Positions 17,616-30,714 of a stretch of 64,000 bases of DNA are shown in pieces (position 1 is the stretch's first letter; each line of letters opens with the position of its first letter). The translations under genes and the position numbers were made by a program. The notes beneath the pieces were generated by a model that did not search any database, was not told the origin of the DNA, and worked only from the letters and a program-made list of their open reading frames with translations. Source of the DNA: Microtetraspora sp. NBRC 16547 (lineage in GTDB: Bacteria > Actinomycetota > Actinomycetes > Streptosporangiales > Streptosporangiaceae); assembly GCF_030268965.1 (NCBI RefSeq), contig NZ_BSSE01000003.1, positions 248,001 through 312,000 of the forward strand, read 5' to 3'.

Positions 17616-17665
17616 CGAATCGGGACCTCGAGCGGCCGGGCCGGGCGGCTCGGGGCCCCGATTCG
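17616..17665. terminator. Long hairpin between HEPN gene and bldD
   Basis: CGAATCGGG (17616-17624) pairs with CCCGATTCG (17657-17665), with further GC pairing inside. It lies between convergent genes and can serve both. Confidence 0.6.
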
Positions 17666-17702
17666 ATCATGCGTGTTCAGCGCTGGATGACGGTGCGGAG
17701 CG

Positions 17703-18197
17703 TCAGAAGGACTCCACGGCCCGGCGGGCCTCCGCGTCGAGAACACCCCAGTTGATGAACTCCTCGGTCAACTCTGCCGGGGACTTGTCATAGATGACCG
17801 CAAGCGAGCGCAGGTCCTCCTGGCGGATCGACAGCACCTTGCCGTTGTAGTCACCACGCTGGCTCTGGATGGTCGCGGCGTACCTGGCGAGCGGGCCGGC
17901 CTTGTCCTTCGGAAGCTGCGAGAGCCGCTCCAGGTCGATGACAAGCTTCGGCGCGGGGGCCAGCGGGCTGGGCGAGGCCCCGCCCGGGAGCAGCTCCGAC
18001 ACCGGAACACCGTAGAATTCGGCAAGCTCGGCCAGCTTCTGCACGGTCACCGCGCGGTCGCCACGCTCATAGGAGCCAACCACGACGGCCTTCCACCGGC
18101 CACGGGACTTCTCTTCGACCCCGTGCAGAGACAGGCCCTGCTGGGTGCGGATCGCGCGCAGTCGCGCGCCAAGCGACTTGGCGTAGTCAGACGGCAT
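17703..18197 (-). CDS. bldD: Developmental regulator BldD
   Basis: BldD is the c-di-GMP-responsive repressor that holds back sporulation genes during vegetative growth in filamentous actinomycetes. This 164-residue copy has the N-terminal HTH (AKSLGARLRAIRTQQGLSLHGVEEKSRGRWKAVVVGSYERGDRAVTVQKLAELAEFYGV, given here for position 6-64 as a whole domain) and the C-terminal domain. The bipartite c-di-GMP signature is intact: R114-G-D116, then eight residues, then R125-Q-E-D128. The third position of the second half is Glu instead of the usual Asp, while the ligand residues R114, D116, R125 and D128 are retained. It is divergent from the pyr operon, as in Streptomyces. Its presence points to a sporulating filamentous actinomycete. 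Confidence 0.95.
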   Translation of the reverse strand: MPSDYAKSLGARLRAIRTQQGLSLHGVEEKSRGRWKAVVVGSYERGDRAVTVQKLAELAEFYGVPVSELLPGGASPSPLAPAPKLVIDLERLSQLPKDKAGPLARYAATIQSQRGDYNGKVLSIRQEDLRSLAVIYDKSPAELTEEFINWGVLDAEARRAVESF

Positions 18198-18570
18198 CGT
18201 GTGGCCCCCGGCTCTCTATGTCTGTTCTCACTTGATTCTGCTTCCTCGTCCCGTATGCGGGGAACACCGGGGCCGGTGCCTGAGTCAGGCACCTTCGGTG
18301 ACCGCTGCGTCGGGTTTTACCCAGGAAGGTCGTGTGTTGTGGTTACGGACAGTGACGGTAAAGCCGCCACTGTCAAAGGTCAAGCCGATTGGAAAAAAGA
18401 GCGCCAAACAGTGTTCTCTCCTCAATCCCCCCATCGGAGCCTGCCTCGGGTTTTCCGGTGAGTGACGCCCAGAGCGAACGCGCCCGCTCGCGGGGGCATC
18501 GCCGCTGGCAGGAGGGGGTGACCCCGTCGGGCGCCCTCGGGCCGTGCTGGTAGTGTGAGGCCGCCAGACA
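18198..18570. other. bldD-pyrR intergenic region with a BldD-box-like site
   Basis: This 370-nt divergent region is less GC-rich than its surroundings. At 18343-18355 TTAC and GTGA half-sites are spaced by five bases, as in the BldD box TNAC-N5-GTNA, though the central C and G are not conserved. BldD represses its own gene in Streptomyces, so an autoregulatory site would be expected here. A possible -10 for pyrR, TAGTGT, lies at 18551-18556 without a clear -35. Confidence 0.4.
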
Positions 18571-20141
<1,571 letters not shown>

Positions 20142-20145
<4 letters not shown>

Positions 20146-21446
20146 GCACCATCCTCATCAAGAACGCCCGCGTACTCGGCGGCGACCCGAGCGACATCCT
20201 GATCAAGGACGGCGTGATCGCCGAGATCGGCGCGACCGTCGCCAAGGCGGGCAAGGCCGAGACGATCGACGCGACCGGCCTGATCGCGCTGCCCGGCCTG
20301 GTGGACCTGCACACCCACCTGCGCGAGCCCGGCCGCGAGGACGCCGAGACCGTCGAGACGGGTACCCAGGCCGCCGCGCGCGGCGGATACACCGCCGTCC
20401 ACGCCATGGCCAACACCTCGCCGGTCGCCGACACCGCCGGTGTGGTCGAGCAGGTCTGGCGCCTCGGCCAGGAGTACGGCTACTGCGACGTCCAGCCGGT
20501 CGGCGCCGTGACGTCCGGGCTGGAGGGCAGGCAGCTCGCCGAGCTCGGCGCCATGGCCGACTCCGCGGCCCGGGTCCGGGTCTTCTCCGACGACGGCAAG
20601 TGCGTCTCCGACGCTGTGCTCATGCGCCGGGCGCTGGAATACGTCAAGGCGTTCGACGGCGTCGTCGCGCAGCACGCCCAGGAGCCGCGCCTCACGGAGG
20701 GCGCCCAGGTCAACGAGGGAGAGGTCTCCGGCAGGCTGGGCCTGACGGGGTGGCCGGCGGTCGCCGAGGAGGCGATCATCGCGCGCGACTGCCTGCTGGC
20801 CGCGCACGTCGGCTCCCGGCTGCACGTGTGCCACGTCTCCACCGCGGGCTCCGTCGAGATCATCCGCTGGGCCAAGTCGAAGGGCTGGGACGTCACCGCC
20901 GAGGTGACCCCGCATCACCTGCTGCTCACCGACTCGTGTGTGGAGCGTTCCCCGGCCGGGCCGTACAACCCGATCTACAAGGTGAACCCGCCGCTGCGCA
21001 CGAACGAGGACGTCCAGGCGCTGCGCGAGGCGCTCGCCGACGGGACGATCGACTGCGTCGCCACCGACCACGCTCCGCACCCGGTCGAGGACAAGGAGAC
21101 CGAGTGGGCCGCGGCGGCCATGGGCATGATCGGTCTGGAGACCGCCCTCTCCGTGGTCCAGGAGGCCATGGTCGAGACCGGCCTGCTCGACTGGGCCGGC
21201 ATCGCCGACCGCATGTCCTACCGGCCGGCCAGGATCGGCAGGCTGAGCGGCCACGGCAGCCCCCTGGAGGCGGGCGCCACCGCGAACATCACGCTTTACG
21301 ACCCCTCGGTCCGCACGGCGGTGGACCCGGCGGCGATGGTCTCCAAGAGCCGCAACACGCCGTACGAGGGCTTGACGCTTCCTGGCCGGGTCGTGGCCAC
21401 GTTGCTGCGCGGCCGCCCGACCGTTCTCGAAGGGAAGCTGGTGTGA
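20142..21446 (+). CDS. pyrC: Dihydroorotase
   Basis: Type I dihydroorotase (434 residues) cyclises carbamoyl aspartate to dihydroorotate. Metal-binding residues appear in [10 protein letters not shown] (55-64). [10 protein letters not shown] contains the Asp that replaces carboxylated Lys in this subclass. [21 protein letters not shown] and [10 protein letters not shown] carry later ligands and the catalytic Asp. The C-terminal [16 protein letters not shown] is typical. GTG 20142 overlaps the pyrB stop by four bases. In Streptomyces a small PH-domain gene usually separates pyrC and carA; it is absent here. Confidence 0.97.
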
Positions 21447-21448
21447 CG

Positions 21449-22658
21449 ATGAGCAAGGGACTGAGCGAGGAGAGCGGGACCGTGAACACGGCGTTGCTCG
21501 TGCTGGAGGATGGCAGGGTCTTCGAGGGGACGGCCTTCGGGGCCGTCGGCGAGACCTTCGGTGAGATTGTCTTCAACACCGGGATGACCGGCTACCAGGA
21601 GACGCTGACCGACCCGTCGTACCACCGGCAGATCGTGGCGATGACCGCGCCGCACATCGGCAACACGGGCGTCAACGAGGAGGACCCGGAGTCCGGCAGG
21701 GTGTGGGTCTCGGGTTACGTCGTGCGCGAGCCGTCCCGGATCCGTTCCAACTGGCGGTCGACCACGAGCCTGGAGGACTACCTGCGCGAGCAGGGCGTGG
21801 TCGGCATCGCGATGCCGGGGACGCGGGCGCTCACCCGTCATCTGCGCGAGCGCGGTGCGATGCGCGCCGGGATCTTCTCCGGTGCGGCTCTGGCCGGTAC
21901 CGGCGCGGACCCGGCGCGAGCCGGTACAGAGGAGCTGGTGGAGCGGGTACGGCGCTCGCCCGGGATGGAGGGCGCGGACCTGGCCAAGCAGGTCTCGACG
22001 GCCGAGCCGTACGTGGTGAAGGCCACGGGCGAGAAGCGGTTCACGGTGGCGGCGGTCGACCTGGGCATCAAGGCGATGACGCCGGAGCGGATGGCCCAGC
22101 GCGGGTGCGAGGTGCACGTGCTCCCGGCGACCGCGACGGCGGAGGACATCCTCGCGATCGAGCCGGACGGCGTGTTCTTCTCCAACGGGCCGGGCGACCC
22201 GGCCACCGCGGACTACGCGGTCGAGGCGCTGCGCGGCGTGCTCGACTCGGGCCGGCCGTTCTTCGGCATCTGCTTCGGCAACCAGATCCTCGGCCGGGCG
22301 CTGGGGCTGGGCACGTACAAGCTCCGGTACGGCCACCGGGGCGTCAACCAGCCCGTCCAGGACCGCAGGACCGGCAAGGTGGAGATCTCGGCGCACAACC
22401 ACGGCTTCGCCGTCCAGGCCCCGCTCGACGGGCCGTTCGACACGCCGTACGGCCGGGCCGAGGTGAGCCACGTGAACCTGAACGACGGCTGCGTGGAGGG
22501 GCTGCGGCTGCTCGACTACCCGGGCTTCAGCGTGCAGTACCACCCGGAGGCCGCGGCCGGGCCGCACGACGCCGCATACCTCTTCGACGAGTTCTGCGAG
22601 CTGATGGAGCGGGCGAGCGGCGGCCCGCAGGAGACGACGAGCGAAACGGGGGAGAAGG

Positions 22659-22666
<8 letters not shown>
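21449..22666 (+). CDS. carA: Carbamoyl-phosphate synthase small subunit
   Basis: CarA hydrolyses glutamine and delivers ammonia to CarB. The 405-residue chain shows [23 protein letters not shown] at the N-terminus, a [14 protein letters not shown] motif, and the class I glutamine amidotransferase domain with nucleophile Cys in [12 protein letters not shown], plus HNHGFAV and the His-Glu pair in [11 protein letters not shown]. The start is ambiguous. GTG 21443 overlaps the pyrC stop, ATG 21449 follows it, and GTG 21482 has the best ribosome binding site (GAGGAG, nine bases). The last may be the true start, giving 394 residues. The gene overlaps carB by eight bases. Confidence 0.93.
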
Positions 22667-25924
<3,258 letters not shown>

Positions 25925-25943
<19 letters not shown>

Positions 25944-26145
25944 GCGAGCGGAGTGGCCCGCGAGGTACGAGCGGTCCGCGAAGTGAGCGAGGGAGCGAAG
26001 CCGACCAAGGGTACGGAGGCTGAGGGACTGAGCGAGCGGAGTGGCCCGCGAGGACGGTGCTGGGGGCGCGCCTCCGGCACGACGCGGGGTCCGCGAAGTG
26101 AGCGAGGGAGCGAAGCCGGCCGTCGGCATGGGGCTGAGGGACTGA
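25925..26145 (+). repeat. Tandem repeat that includes the carB stop codon
   Basis: A 41-nt segment (25925-25965, starting ACGGAGGCTGAGGGACTGAG) recurs exactly at 26013-26053. A second 31-nt segment (25973-26003, starting GGTCCGCGAAGTGAGCGAGG) recurs at 26088-26118. A third partial copy (GGGCTGAGGGACTGAG) starts near 26130. The unit begins within the carB 3' end. A diverged copy lies in the TPP riboswitch loop at 8599-8646 in the opposite orientation. Confidence 0.9.
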
Positions 26146-26191
26146 GTGTCGCGGGACGGCGGGCCCGTGCCACGGCGGCGGAGGTGAGGGA

Positions 26192-27049
26192 GTGGCCGGT
26201 TCCCCGGTTCAGGTGACGGGAACGGTGCTGACGACGCGGCGGGTGGAGGCCTATCACGCGCTGACCGTCGTGGCGCCTGCCGTCGCCGACCGGTTCCGGC
26301 CGGGCCACTTCGTCACGGTCGGCGTGGGCGGGCCGCACACCTCGATGTTGACGCGGCGCGCGTTCGCGATCCATGACGTGAAGCCGGATTACGGCGGCAC
26401 GGTGGAGTTCGTGTTCAGCGTGCGGGGTCCGGGTACGGCATGGCTGGCGGAGCGCAGGGCGCGGGACACGCTTGATCTGGTGGGCCCGCTGGGCCGTCCC
26501 TTCCCGCTGCCGCGTGATCCGTGCACGTGCGTGCTGGTCGGCGGCGAGTACGGCTCGGCGTCGCTATTCGTGCTGGCGGACGTCCTGCAGCGGCGCGGCT
26601 GCCGGGTCGATTTCGTGCTGGGGGCGTCCAGCGCGGACCGGGTGTTCGGCGCGTTGCGGGCCCGCCGGATGGGGGAGACGACGACGCTGACGACGGAGGA
26701 CGGTTCGCTGGGCATGCGCGGGGAGGTCACCGATGTGTTGGCGGGCGTGATCGCGGACGCGCGGGCGGACGTGGTGTACGCGTGCGGGCCGATGGCGATG
26801 CTGCGCGGCGTGACGGCGGTGTGCGCCGAGTTCGGCATCCCGGCGCAGGTGTCGGTGGAGCAGGCCATGGCGTGCGGTGTGGGCATTTGCATGACCTGCG
26901 TCGTCCCTGTGATCGACGAGGACGGTGTGACGCGGATGGTCCGGGCCTGTACGGACGGTCCTGTGTTCCTCGGGGAGAGGGTCCGCTTCGACGACGTGGG
27001 GACGATTCCGTTCGACGCTCTGGGCGCTCCTGGGGGTCGGCATGGGTGA
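26192..27049 (+). CDS. pyrK: Dihydroorotate dehydrogenase electron-transfer subunit
   Basis: PyrK (285 residues) carries FAD and a [2Fe-2S] cluster and passes electrons from class 1B PyrD to NAD+. It is a ferredoxin-reductase-like protein with an FAD region LTRRAFAIHDV, an NAD-binding start CVLVGGEYGSASLF, YACGPMAMLRG, and the cluster ligands in MACGVGICMTCVVPV plus a downstream Cys (VRACTDGPV). Two family positions look changed: the usual RP(F/I)SI flavin motif reads RAFAI, and the usual GGG(I/Y)G reads GGEYG. GTG 26192 is preceded by GAGGTGAGGGAG. It directly precedes pyrD. Confidence 0.93.
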   Translation: MAGSPVQVTGTVLTTRRVEAYHALTVVAPAVADRFRPGHFVTVGVGGPHTSMLTRRAFAIHDVKPDYGGTVEFVFSVRGPGTAWLAERRARDTLDLVGPLGRPFPLPRDPCTCVLVGGEYGSASLFVLADVLQRRGCRVDFVLGASSADRVFGALRARRMGETTTLTTEDGSLGMRGEVTDVLAGVIADARADVVYACGPMAMLRGVTAVCAEFGIPAQVSVEQAMACGVGICMTCVVPVIDEDGVTRMVRACTDGPVFLGERVRFDDVGTIPFDALGAPGGRHG

Positions 27050-27084
27050 GTACGGCGGCGCCTCGGGCCGGGGTGGGGAGCGGT

Positions 27085-28059
27085 ATGGCCGTTGATCTGC
27101 GAAGCTATCTGGGTCATGTGGAGCTGCCCAACCCGGTGTTGACCGCCTCCGGATGCGGGGGCACGGGCCGGGAGTTGGCGCAGTTCTTCGACGTGACGCG
27201 GATCGGCGCGTTCGTGACCCGGTCGATCACGATGGTCCCGAGAGCCGGGCGTCCGACGCCCAGGATGGCGGAGACGCCGTCGGGCATGCTGAGCGCCGTG
27301 GGCCTTCAGGGGCCGGGCGTGGAGGTGTTCGCGGAGCGGGAGCTGCCCTGGCTGGCTCAGCGGGGAGCACGCACGATCGTCTCCATCGGTGGCGGCAGCG
27401 TGGCGGAGTACACCGCCCTCGCCCGGCGGCTGGCCGGCGCTCCCGGGATCACGGCCGTCGAGGTGAACCTGTCCTGCCCGAACGTCGAGGACCGGGGCCG
27501 GGTCTTCGCCCGGGACGGCTCCGCCGCGGCGGAGGTCGTCGCGTCCGTGCGGGCGGCGACGAACTACGACGTCCCGGTGATCGCCAAACTCGCGCCGGAC
27601 GTGGCCGACGTCGTCTCGCTGGCGCGCCTGTGCGTGGACGGGGGAGCGGACGCCCTGTCCATGATCAACACGCCCCTCGGCATGAGCGTCGACGTCGACA
27701 CGATGCGGCCGTCGCTCGCCGCCGGCACCGGCGGCCTCTCCGGGCCCGCCATCAGGCCGCTCGCGGTCCGCTGCGTCTGGCAGGTCCACGCGGCCCTTCC
27801 AGGCGTCCCCATCGTCGGCATGGGCGGCGTGATGACCGGCAGGGATGCCCTTGAGCTGGTCCTCGCGGGCGCGTGTGCCGTCGCCGTGGGTACGGCCCTG
27901 TTCCATGACCCCTTTGCCTGCCAGCGCATCCTGAGGGAGCTGGAGGAGCTCCTGCAGGCGCGCGGCTTCGACCGCCTGGCCGACGCCGTCGGGCTGGCGC
28001 ACCGACCCGCCGGGGCCGGACCCCGGAACCGTATCGATCTGGAGGAGAGTTCCCTGTGA
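27085..28059 (+). CDS. pyrD: Dihydroorotate dehydrogenase, class 1B catalytic subunit
   Basis: PyrD (324 residues) oxidises dihydroorotate to orotate using FMN. Class 1 features are NPVLTASGCGGTGRE near the N-terminus, TRSITMVPRAGRPTPRM, VEVNLSCPNVEDRG with the catalytic Cys of class 1 enzymes, and GVMTGRDALELVLAGACAVAVGTA at the phosphate site. The adjacent pyrK makes this a class 1B, NAD-linked enzyme, unlike the class 2 quinone-linked PyrD of M. tuberculosis. ATG 27085 has GTGGGGAG upstream; an alternative GTG at 27046 would overlap pyrK by four bases and add 13 residues. Confidence 0.95.
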   Translation: MAVDLRSYLGHVELPNPVLTASGCGGTGRELAQFFDVTRIGAFVTRSITMVPRAGRPTPRMAETPSGMLSAVGLQGPGVEVFAERELPWLAQRGARTIVSIGGGSVAEYTALARRLAGAPGITAVEVNLSCPNVEDRGRVFARDGSAAAEVVASVRAATNYDVPVIAKLAPDVADVVSLARLCVDGGADALSMINTPLGMSVDVDTMRPSLAAGTGGLSGPAIRPLAVRCVWQVHAALPGVPIVGMGGVMTGRDALELVLAGACAVAVGTALFHDPFACQRILRELEELLQARGFDRLADAVGLAHRPAGAGPRNRIDLEESSL

Positions 28060-28787
28060 CCCCCGCTCCCATCGCCGTCGCCCTCGACGCGCCCGATCTG
28101 GAGACCGCGGCCCGATGGGCGAGTCTGGTGACACCCCATGTCTCGACGGTGAAGGTCGGGTTGGAACTCTACCTTCGCTACGGGCCCGACGTGATCGCTT
28201 CGGTGCGCGGGGCGAGCGGCGTGCGGGTTTTCCTGGACCTCAAGCTGCACGACATTCCCAACACGGTCGCCGGGGCCACCCGCGCCGTGGCGCGGCTCAA
28301 GCCGTCCATCCTGACCGTCCACGCGTCGGGAGGGCCCGCGATGATCCGGGCCGCCGTGGACGCGGCGGGCCCGCAGACCAAGATCGCGGCCGTGACGGTT
28401 CTCACCTCGCTCTCGGAGGCCGATCTCGCCGCGATCGGACTCGAAGGACGCCCCGATGACTCCGTACGCCGTCTGGCGGCTCTCGCCGTGGGCGCCGGAG
28501 CCCAGGCCCTCGTCTGCTCGCCCCGCGAGGTCGCCGCGGTGCGGGCCGAGGTCGGGCCCGGAATCACGCTGATCACCCCGGGTGTCCGGCCCGCCGGCGC
28601 CGACACTCAGGATCAGGCCAGAGTAGCGACCCCCGAGGACGCGCTCGTTGACGGGGCCGATCTTCTGGTGATCGGCCGTCCCATCACGGGCTCGCCGGAC
28701 CCGGGCGCGGCCGCCGCGACGATCGCCGCCGCCCTCCGCAAGGTGGACGTGTCCCGCTCGGCGGCGGACGCTTCGCGGGCACGCTGA
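28056..28787 (+). CDS. pyrF: Orotidine 5'-phosphate decarboxylase
   Basis: PyrF (243 residues) decarboxylates OMP to UMP, the end of the pathway. The catalytic DxKxxD tetrad is seen in DLKLHDIPNTVAG at about 60-72. VKVGLELYLRYGP, LTVHASGG, ALVCSPREV and ITPGVRPAG..DQARVATPEDAL with the closing IGRPITGSPDPG segment complete the fold. It belongs to the long-type OMPdecase common in actinobacteria. GTG 28056 overlaps the pyrD stop by four bases. It is the last gene of the pyr operon and is followed by a hairpin at 28794. Confidence 0.97.
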   Translation: MTPAPIAVALDAPDLETAARWASLVTPHVSTVKVGLELYLRYGPDVIASVRGASGVRVFLDLKLHDIPNTVAGATRAVARLKPSILTVHASGGPAMIRAAVDAAGPQTKIAAVTVLTSLSEADLAAIGLEGRPDDSVRRLAALAVGAGAQALVCSPREVAAVRAEVGPGITLITPGVRPAGADTQDQARVATPEDALVDGADLLVIGRPITGSPDPGAAAATIAAALRKVDVSRSAADASRAR

Positions 28788-28793
28788 AAGGCG

Positions 28794-28823
28794 CTCGGCG
28801 GCGTGCGGAGGGCCGTCGCCGAG
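28794..28823 (+). terminator. Hairpin after pyrF
   Basis: CTCGGCG (28794-28800) pairs with CGCCGAG (28817-28823), with partial pairing continuing into the loop. It lies seven bases after the pyr operon stop. Confidence 0.5.
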
Positions 28824-28939
28824 TCCTTGTGGCAAAGATCATCCCAGATTCTTCCCGCTGTCGCGTCACGGCCGTCTCGGGGCCGTCCTCACGGCTCTCG
28901 TGGCGGCCCTCCCTGACGCCCCGGGGTCGCCCCGCGGAT

Positions 28940-28983
28940 GCCTCGGAGATACCTCGGAGACGCCTCGGAGACGCCCTCGGAGG
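28940..28983. repeat. Four 11-bp direct repeats (cluster 1) upstream of mihF
   Basis: Units GCCTCGGAGAT, ACCTCGGAGAC, GCCTCGGAGAC and GCCCTCGGAGG follow without gaps at exactly 11-bp spacing, about one helical turn. No open frame is supported here. Confidence 0.85.
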
Positions 28984-29087
28984 ATGCTCCGGGAGGGCGA
29001 GACGACAGCCGCGGCGCCGTTCTCGGGCAGGTCCGGGGCGGTCTCGGAGCCGGCGTGCGGAGCGGTTTCGCGTCCGGCTTTCGGGGT

Positions 29088-29153
29088 GCCTCAGAGACGC
29101 TTCGGAGACGTCTCGGAGGCGCTTCGGAGGCGGTTCGGAGGCGGTTCGAGGGC
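29088..29153. repeat. Six 11-bp direct repeats (cluster 2) upstream of mihF
   Basis: Units GCCTCAGAGAC, GCTTCGGAGAC, GTCTCGGAGGC, GCTTCGGAGGC, GGTTCGGAGGC and GGTTCGAGGGC run head to tail at 11-bp spacing. The consensus matches cluster 1. A lone unit GTCTCGGAGCC lies at 29041. The surrounding DNA of the pyrF-mihF gap shows no gene. Confidence 0.85.
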
Positions 29154-29202
29154 CGGTCCTCTTCCGTGGCTGATGAGGCGGTTTTCGTCGACACAGCGTG
29201 AT

Positions 29203-29218
29203 TTTCCGGGTGCGGAAA
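29203..29218. promoter_or_regulatory. Inverted repeat in the mihF upstream region
   Basis: TTTCCG-GGTG-CGGAAA is a perfect 6-bp-arm dyad at the point where the DNA turns AT-richer, about 120 nt before mihF. Promoter elements around 29220-29280 (a TTGACG at about 29256) are not well enough formed to call. Confidence 0.35.
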
Positions 29219-29335
29219 GTAATAGATTCAATTTTGTGGTGAGAGAAACATGGCTTGACGTTGCCGGAGAGGGCATAGACCAGCTAGTTTCCCCTCCCGT
29301 CCGAGTACATCGACAGAAATTCGAGGTGACCCGGC

Positions 29336-29659
29336 GTGGCTCTTCCTCCCCTGACTCCCGAGCAGCGCGCGGCGGCGCTTGAGAAGGCTGCCAAGGCTCG
29401 CAAGGAGCGTGCCGAGGTCAAGAACCGGCTCAAGCACGGCGCGGTTTCTCTGGCTGAGGTGCTGAAGGATGGGCAGACCGATGACGTCGTCGGCAAGATG
29501 AAGGTCTCGGCTCTGCTGGAGTCGCTCCCTGGCGTGGGCAAGGTCCGCGCCAAGCAGCTCATGGAGCGCCTTGGTATCGCCGAGTCCCGCCGTGTGCGGG
29601 GTCTCGGTGCCAACCAGCGCGCATCCTTGGAGCGGGAGTTCGGCGGTGCCGAGAGCTGA
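29336..29659 (+). CDS. mihF: Actinobacterial integration host factor (mIHF/sIHF)
   Basis: A 107-residue nucleoid-associated protein specific to actinobacteria. It bends and binds DNA without sequence relation to E. coli IHF. The N-terminal helix is Lys/Arg/Ala-rich (PEQRAAALEKAAKARKERAEVKNRLKHG, about 8-35). The core is the helix-two-turn-helix VSALLESLPGVGKVRAKQLMERLGIAESRRVRGLG with the conserved GVGK hairpin. GTG 29336 has GAGGTGA six bases upstream. It is placed between pyrF and gmk as in Streptomyces. Its long upstream region holds two arrays of 11-bp repeats that may bear on its regulation. Confidence 0.95.
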   Translation: MALPPLTPEQRAAALEKAAKARKERAEVKNRLKHGAVSLAEVLKDGQTDDVVGKMKVSALLESLPGVGKVRAKQLMERLGIAESRRVRGLGANQRASLEREFGGAES

Positions 29660-29698
29660 TCTCGGCTTCGCGCGAGCAAGATTTAAGGGGGATATTGA

Positions 29699-30349
29699 GT
29701 GACCGGTACGTCCTGGCCCGATGAGGATCGGGCCCGCCAGGCAGCCGCTTCCAGCGGGTCCGGGACATGTGCCGGTGACTCCATGCCTCCGAACCGCCGC
29801 CTGACGGTCCTCTCCGGTCCGTCGGGCGTCGGGAAGTCCACGGTCGTCGCCGAGCTCCGGCGGTCGCACCCCGAGGTGTGGCTGTCGGTCTCGGTGACAA
29901 CCAGGAAGCCTCGCCCGGGCGAGACCCACGGCGTGGAGTACTTCTTCGCGGATGACGCCGAGTTCGACCGCATGATCGCCTCCGGGGAGCTCCTGGAGTG
30001 GGCCGAGTTCGCCGGAAACCGGTACGGCACGCCCCGCACGCCGGTTCTCGAACGGCTGGCCGCCGGAGTGCCGACGCTGCTGGAGATCGACCTCCAGGGC
30101 GCGCGGCAGGTTCGCGAGAGCATGCCCGAGGCGCTGCTCGTCTTCCTGGCTCCGCCGAGCTGGGAGGAGCTGGAGCGGCGGCTGCGCGGCCGCGGCACCG
30201 AGCCTCCGGACGTCATCGAACGCCGCCTCGATGCCGGACGTGTGGAGATGGCCGCCGAGAAGGAATTCGACCTCACCCTTGTCAACACGTCTGTCCAGGA
30301 CGTCTGCCACCGCCTGATAGCCTTGTTGGCCGGTACTCCGGAGGCTTAG
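29699..30349 (+). CDS. gmk: Guanylate kinase
   Basis: Gmk phosphorylates GMP to GDP. The P-loop GPSGVGKST is at about residues 40-48, later than usual because of a 30-residue hydrophilic N-terminal extension. [21 protein letters not shown] binds GMP, followed by [17 protein letters not shown] and [17 protein letters not shown] 29699 has AAGGGGG eight bases upstream. An internal Met28 (MPPNRR) could give a form of normal length. The chain ends at 216 residues with the typical lid and C-terminal helix. Confidence 0.95.
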   Translation: MTGTSWPDEDRARQAAASSGSGTCAGDSMPPNRRLTVLSGPSGVGKSTVVAELRRSHPEVWLSVSVTTRKPRPGETHGVEYFFADDAEFDRMIASGELLEWAEFAGNRYGTPRTPVLERLAAGVPTLLEIDLQGARQVRESMPEALLVFLAPPSWEELERRLRGRGTEPPDVIERRLDAGRVEMAAEKEFDLTLVNTSVQDVCHRLIALLAGTPEA

Positions 30350-30395
30350 GTCTCCGAGACGACCGGACGTCCACCTAGCTAGGGGAAGCATCAAC

Positions 30396-30659
30396 GTGGC
30401 AAACAGCGCCGCCTACGCGGAAGGCATCACCAACCCGTCGATCGACTCTCTGCTCGACATCGTCGACAGCAAGTACAGTCTGGTCATCATGGGCGCGAAG
30501 CGGGCGCGCCAGATCAACGCCTACTACTCCCAGCTCGGCGAGGGCCTGCTGGAGTACGTCGGGCCCCTCGTGGAGACCCAGGCCCAGGAGAAGCCGCTCT
30601 CCATCGCACTGCGCGAGGTCAGCGACGGCCTGCTCAGCTCCGAGCCCATCGAGGGCTGA
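30396..30659 (+). CDS. rpoZ: RNA polymerase omega subunit
   Basis: Omega (87 residues) assists assembly of RNA polymerase by binding beta prime. The sequence [38 protein letters not shown] matches the conserved core with the AKRARQIN helix, and [16 protein letters not shown] follows. GTG 30396 has AGGGGAAG upstream. The order gmk-rpoZ-coaBC-metK-priA is conserved among actinobacteria. Confidence 0.96.
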   Translation: MANSAAYAEGITNPSIDSLLDIVDSKYSLVIMGAKRARQINAYYSQLGEGLLEYVGPLVETQAQEKPLSIALREVSDGLLSSEPIEG

Positions 30660-30714
30660 CGGCGCTCGATGCGCCCGCCCCGCTCGCGCGGGAGGCGCGC
30701 GGGAGGTTTCACTC

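Noticed and set aside
26389-28835. Long minus-strand frames opposite pyrK, pyrD and pyrF
   Set aside because: Shadow frames of genuine pyrimidine genes, with composition typical of antisense GC-rich DNA.
28940-29153. CRISPR array
   Set aside because: The units are 11 bp and contiguous with no spacers. They fit a direct-repeat array, not CRISPR.
28829-29382. Short open frames across the 11-bp repeats
   Set aside because: Several frames are open on both strands because of base composition. None has a ribosome binding site, and the repeats are 11 bp, so they would shift frame with each unit.
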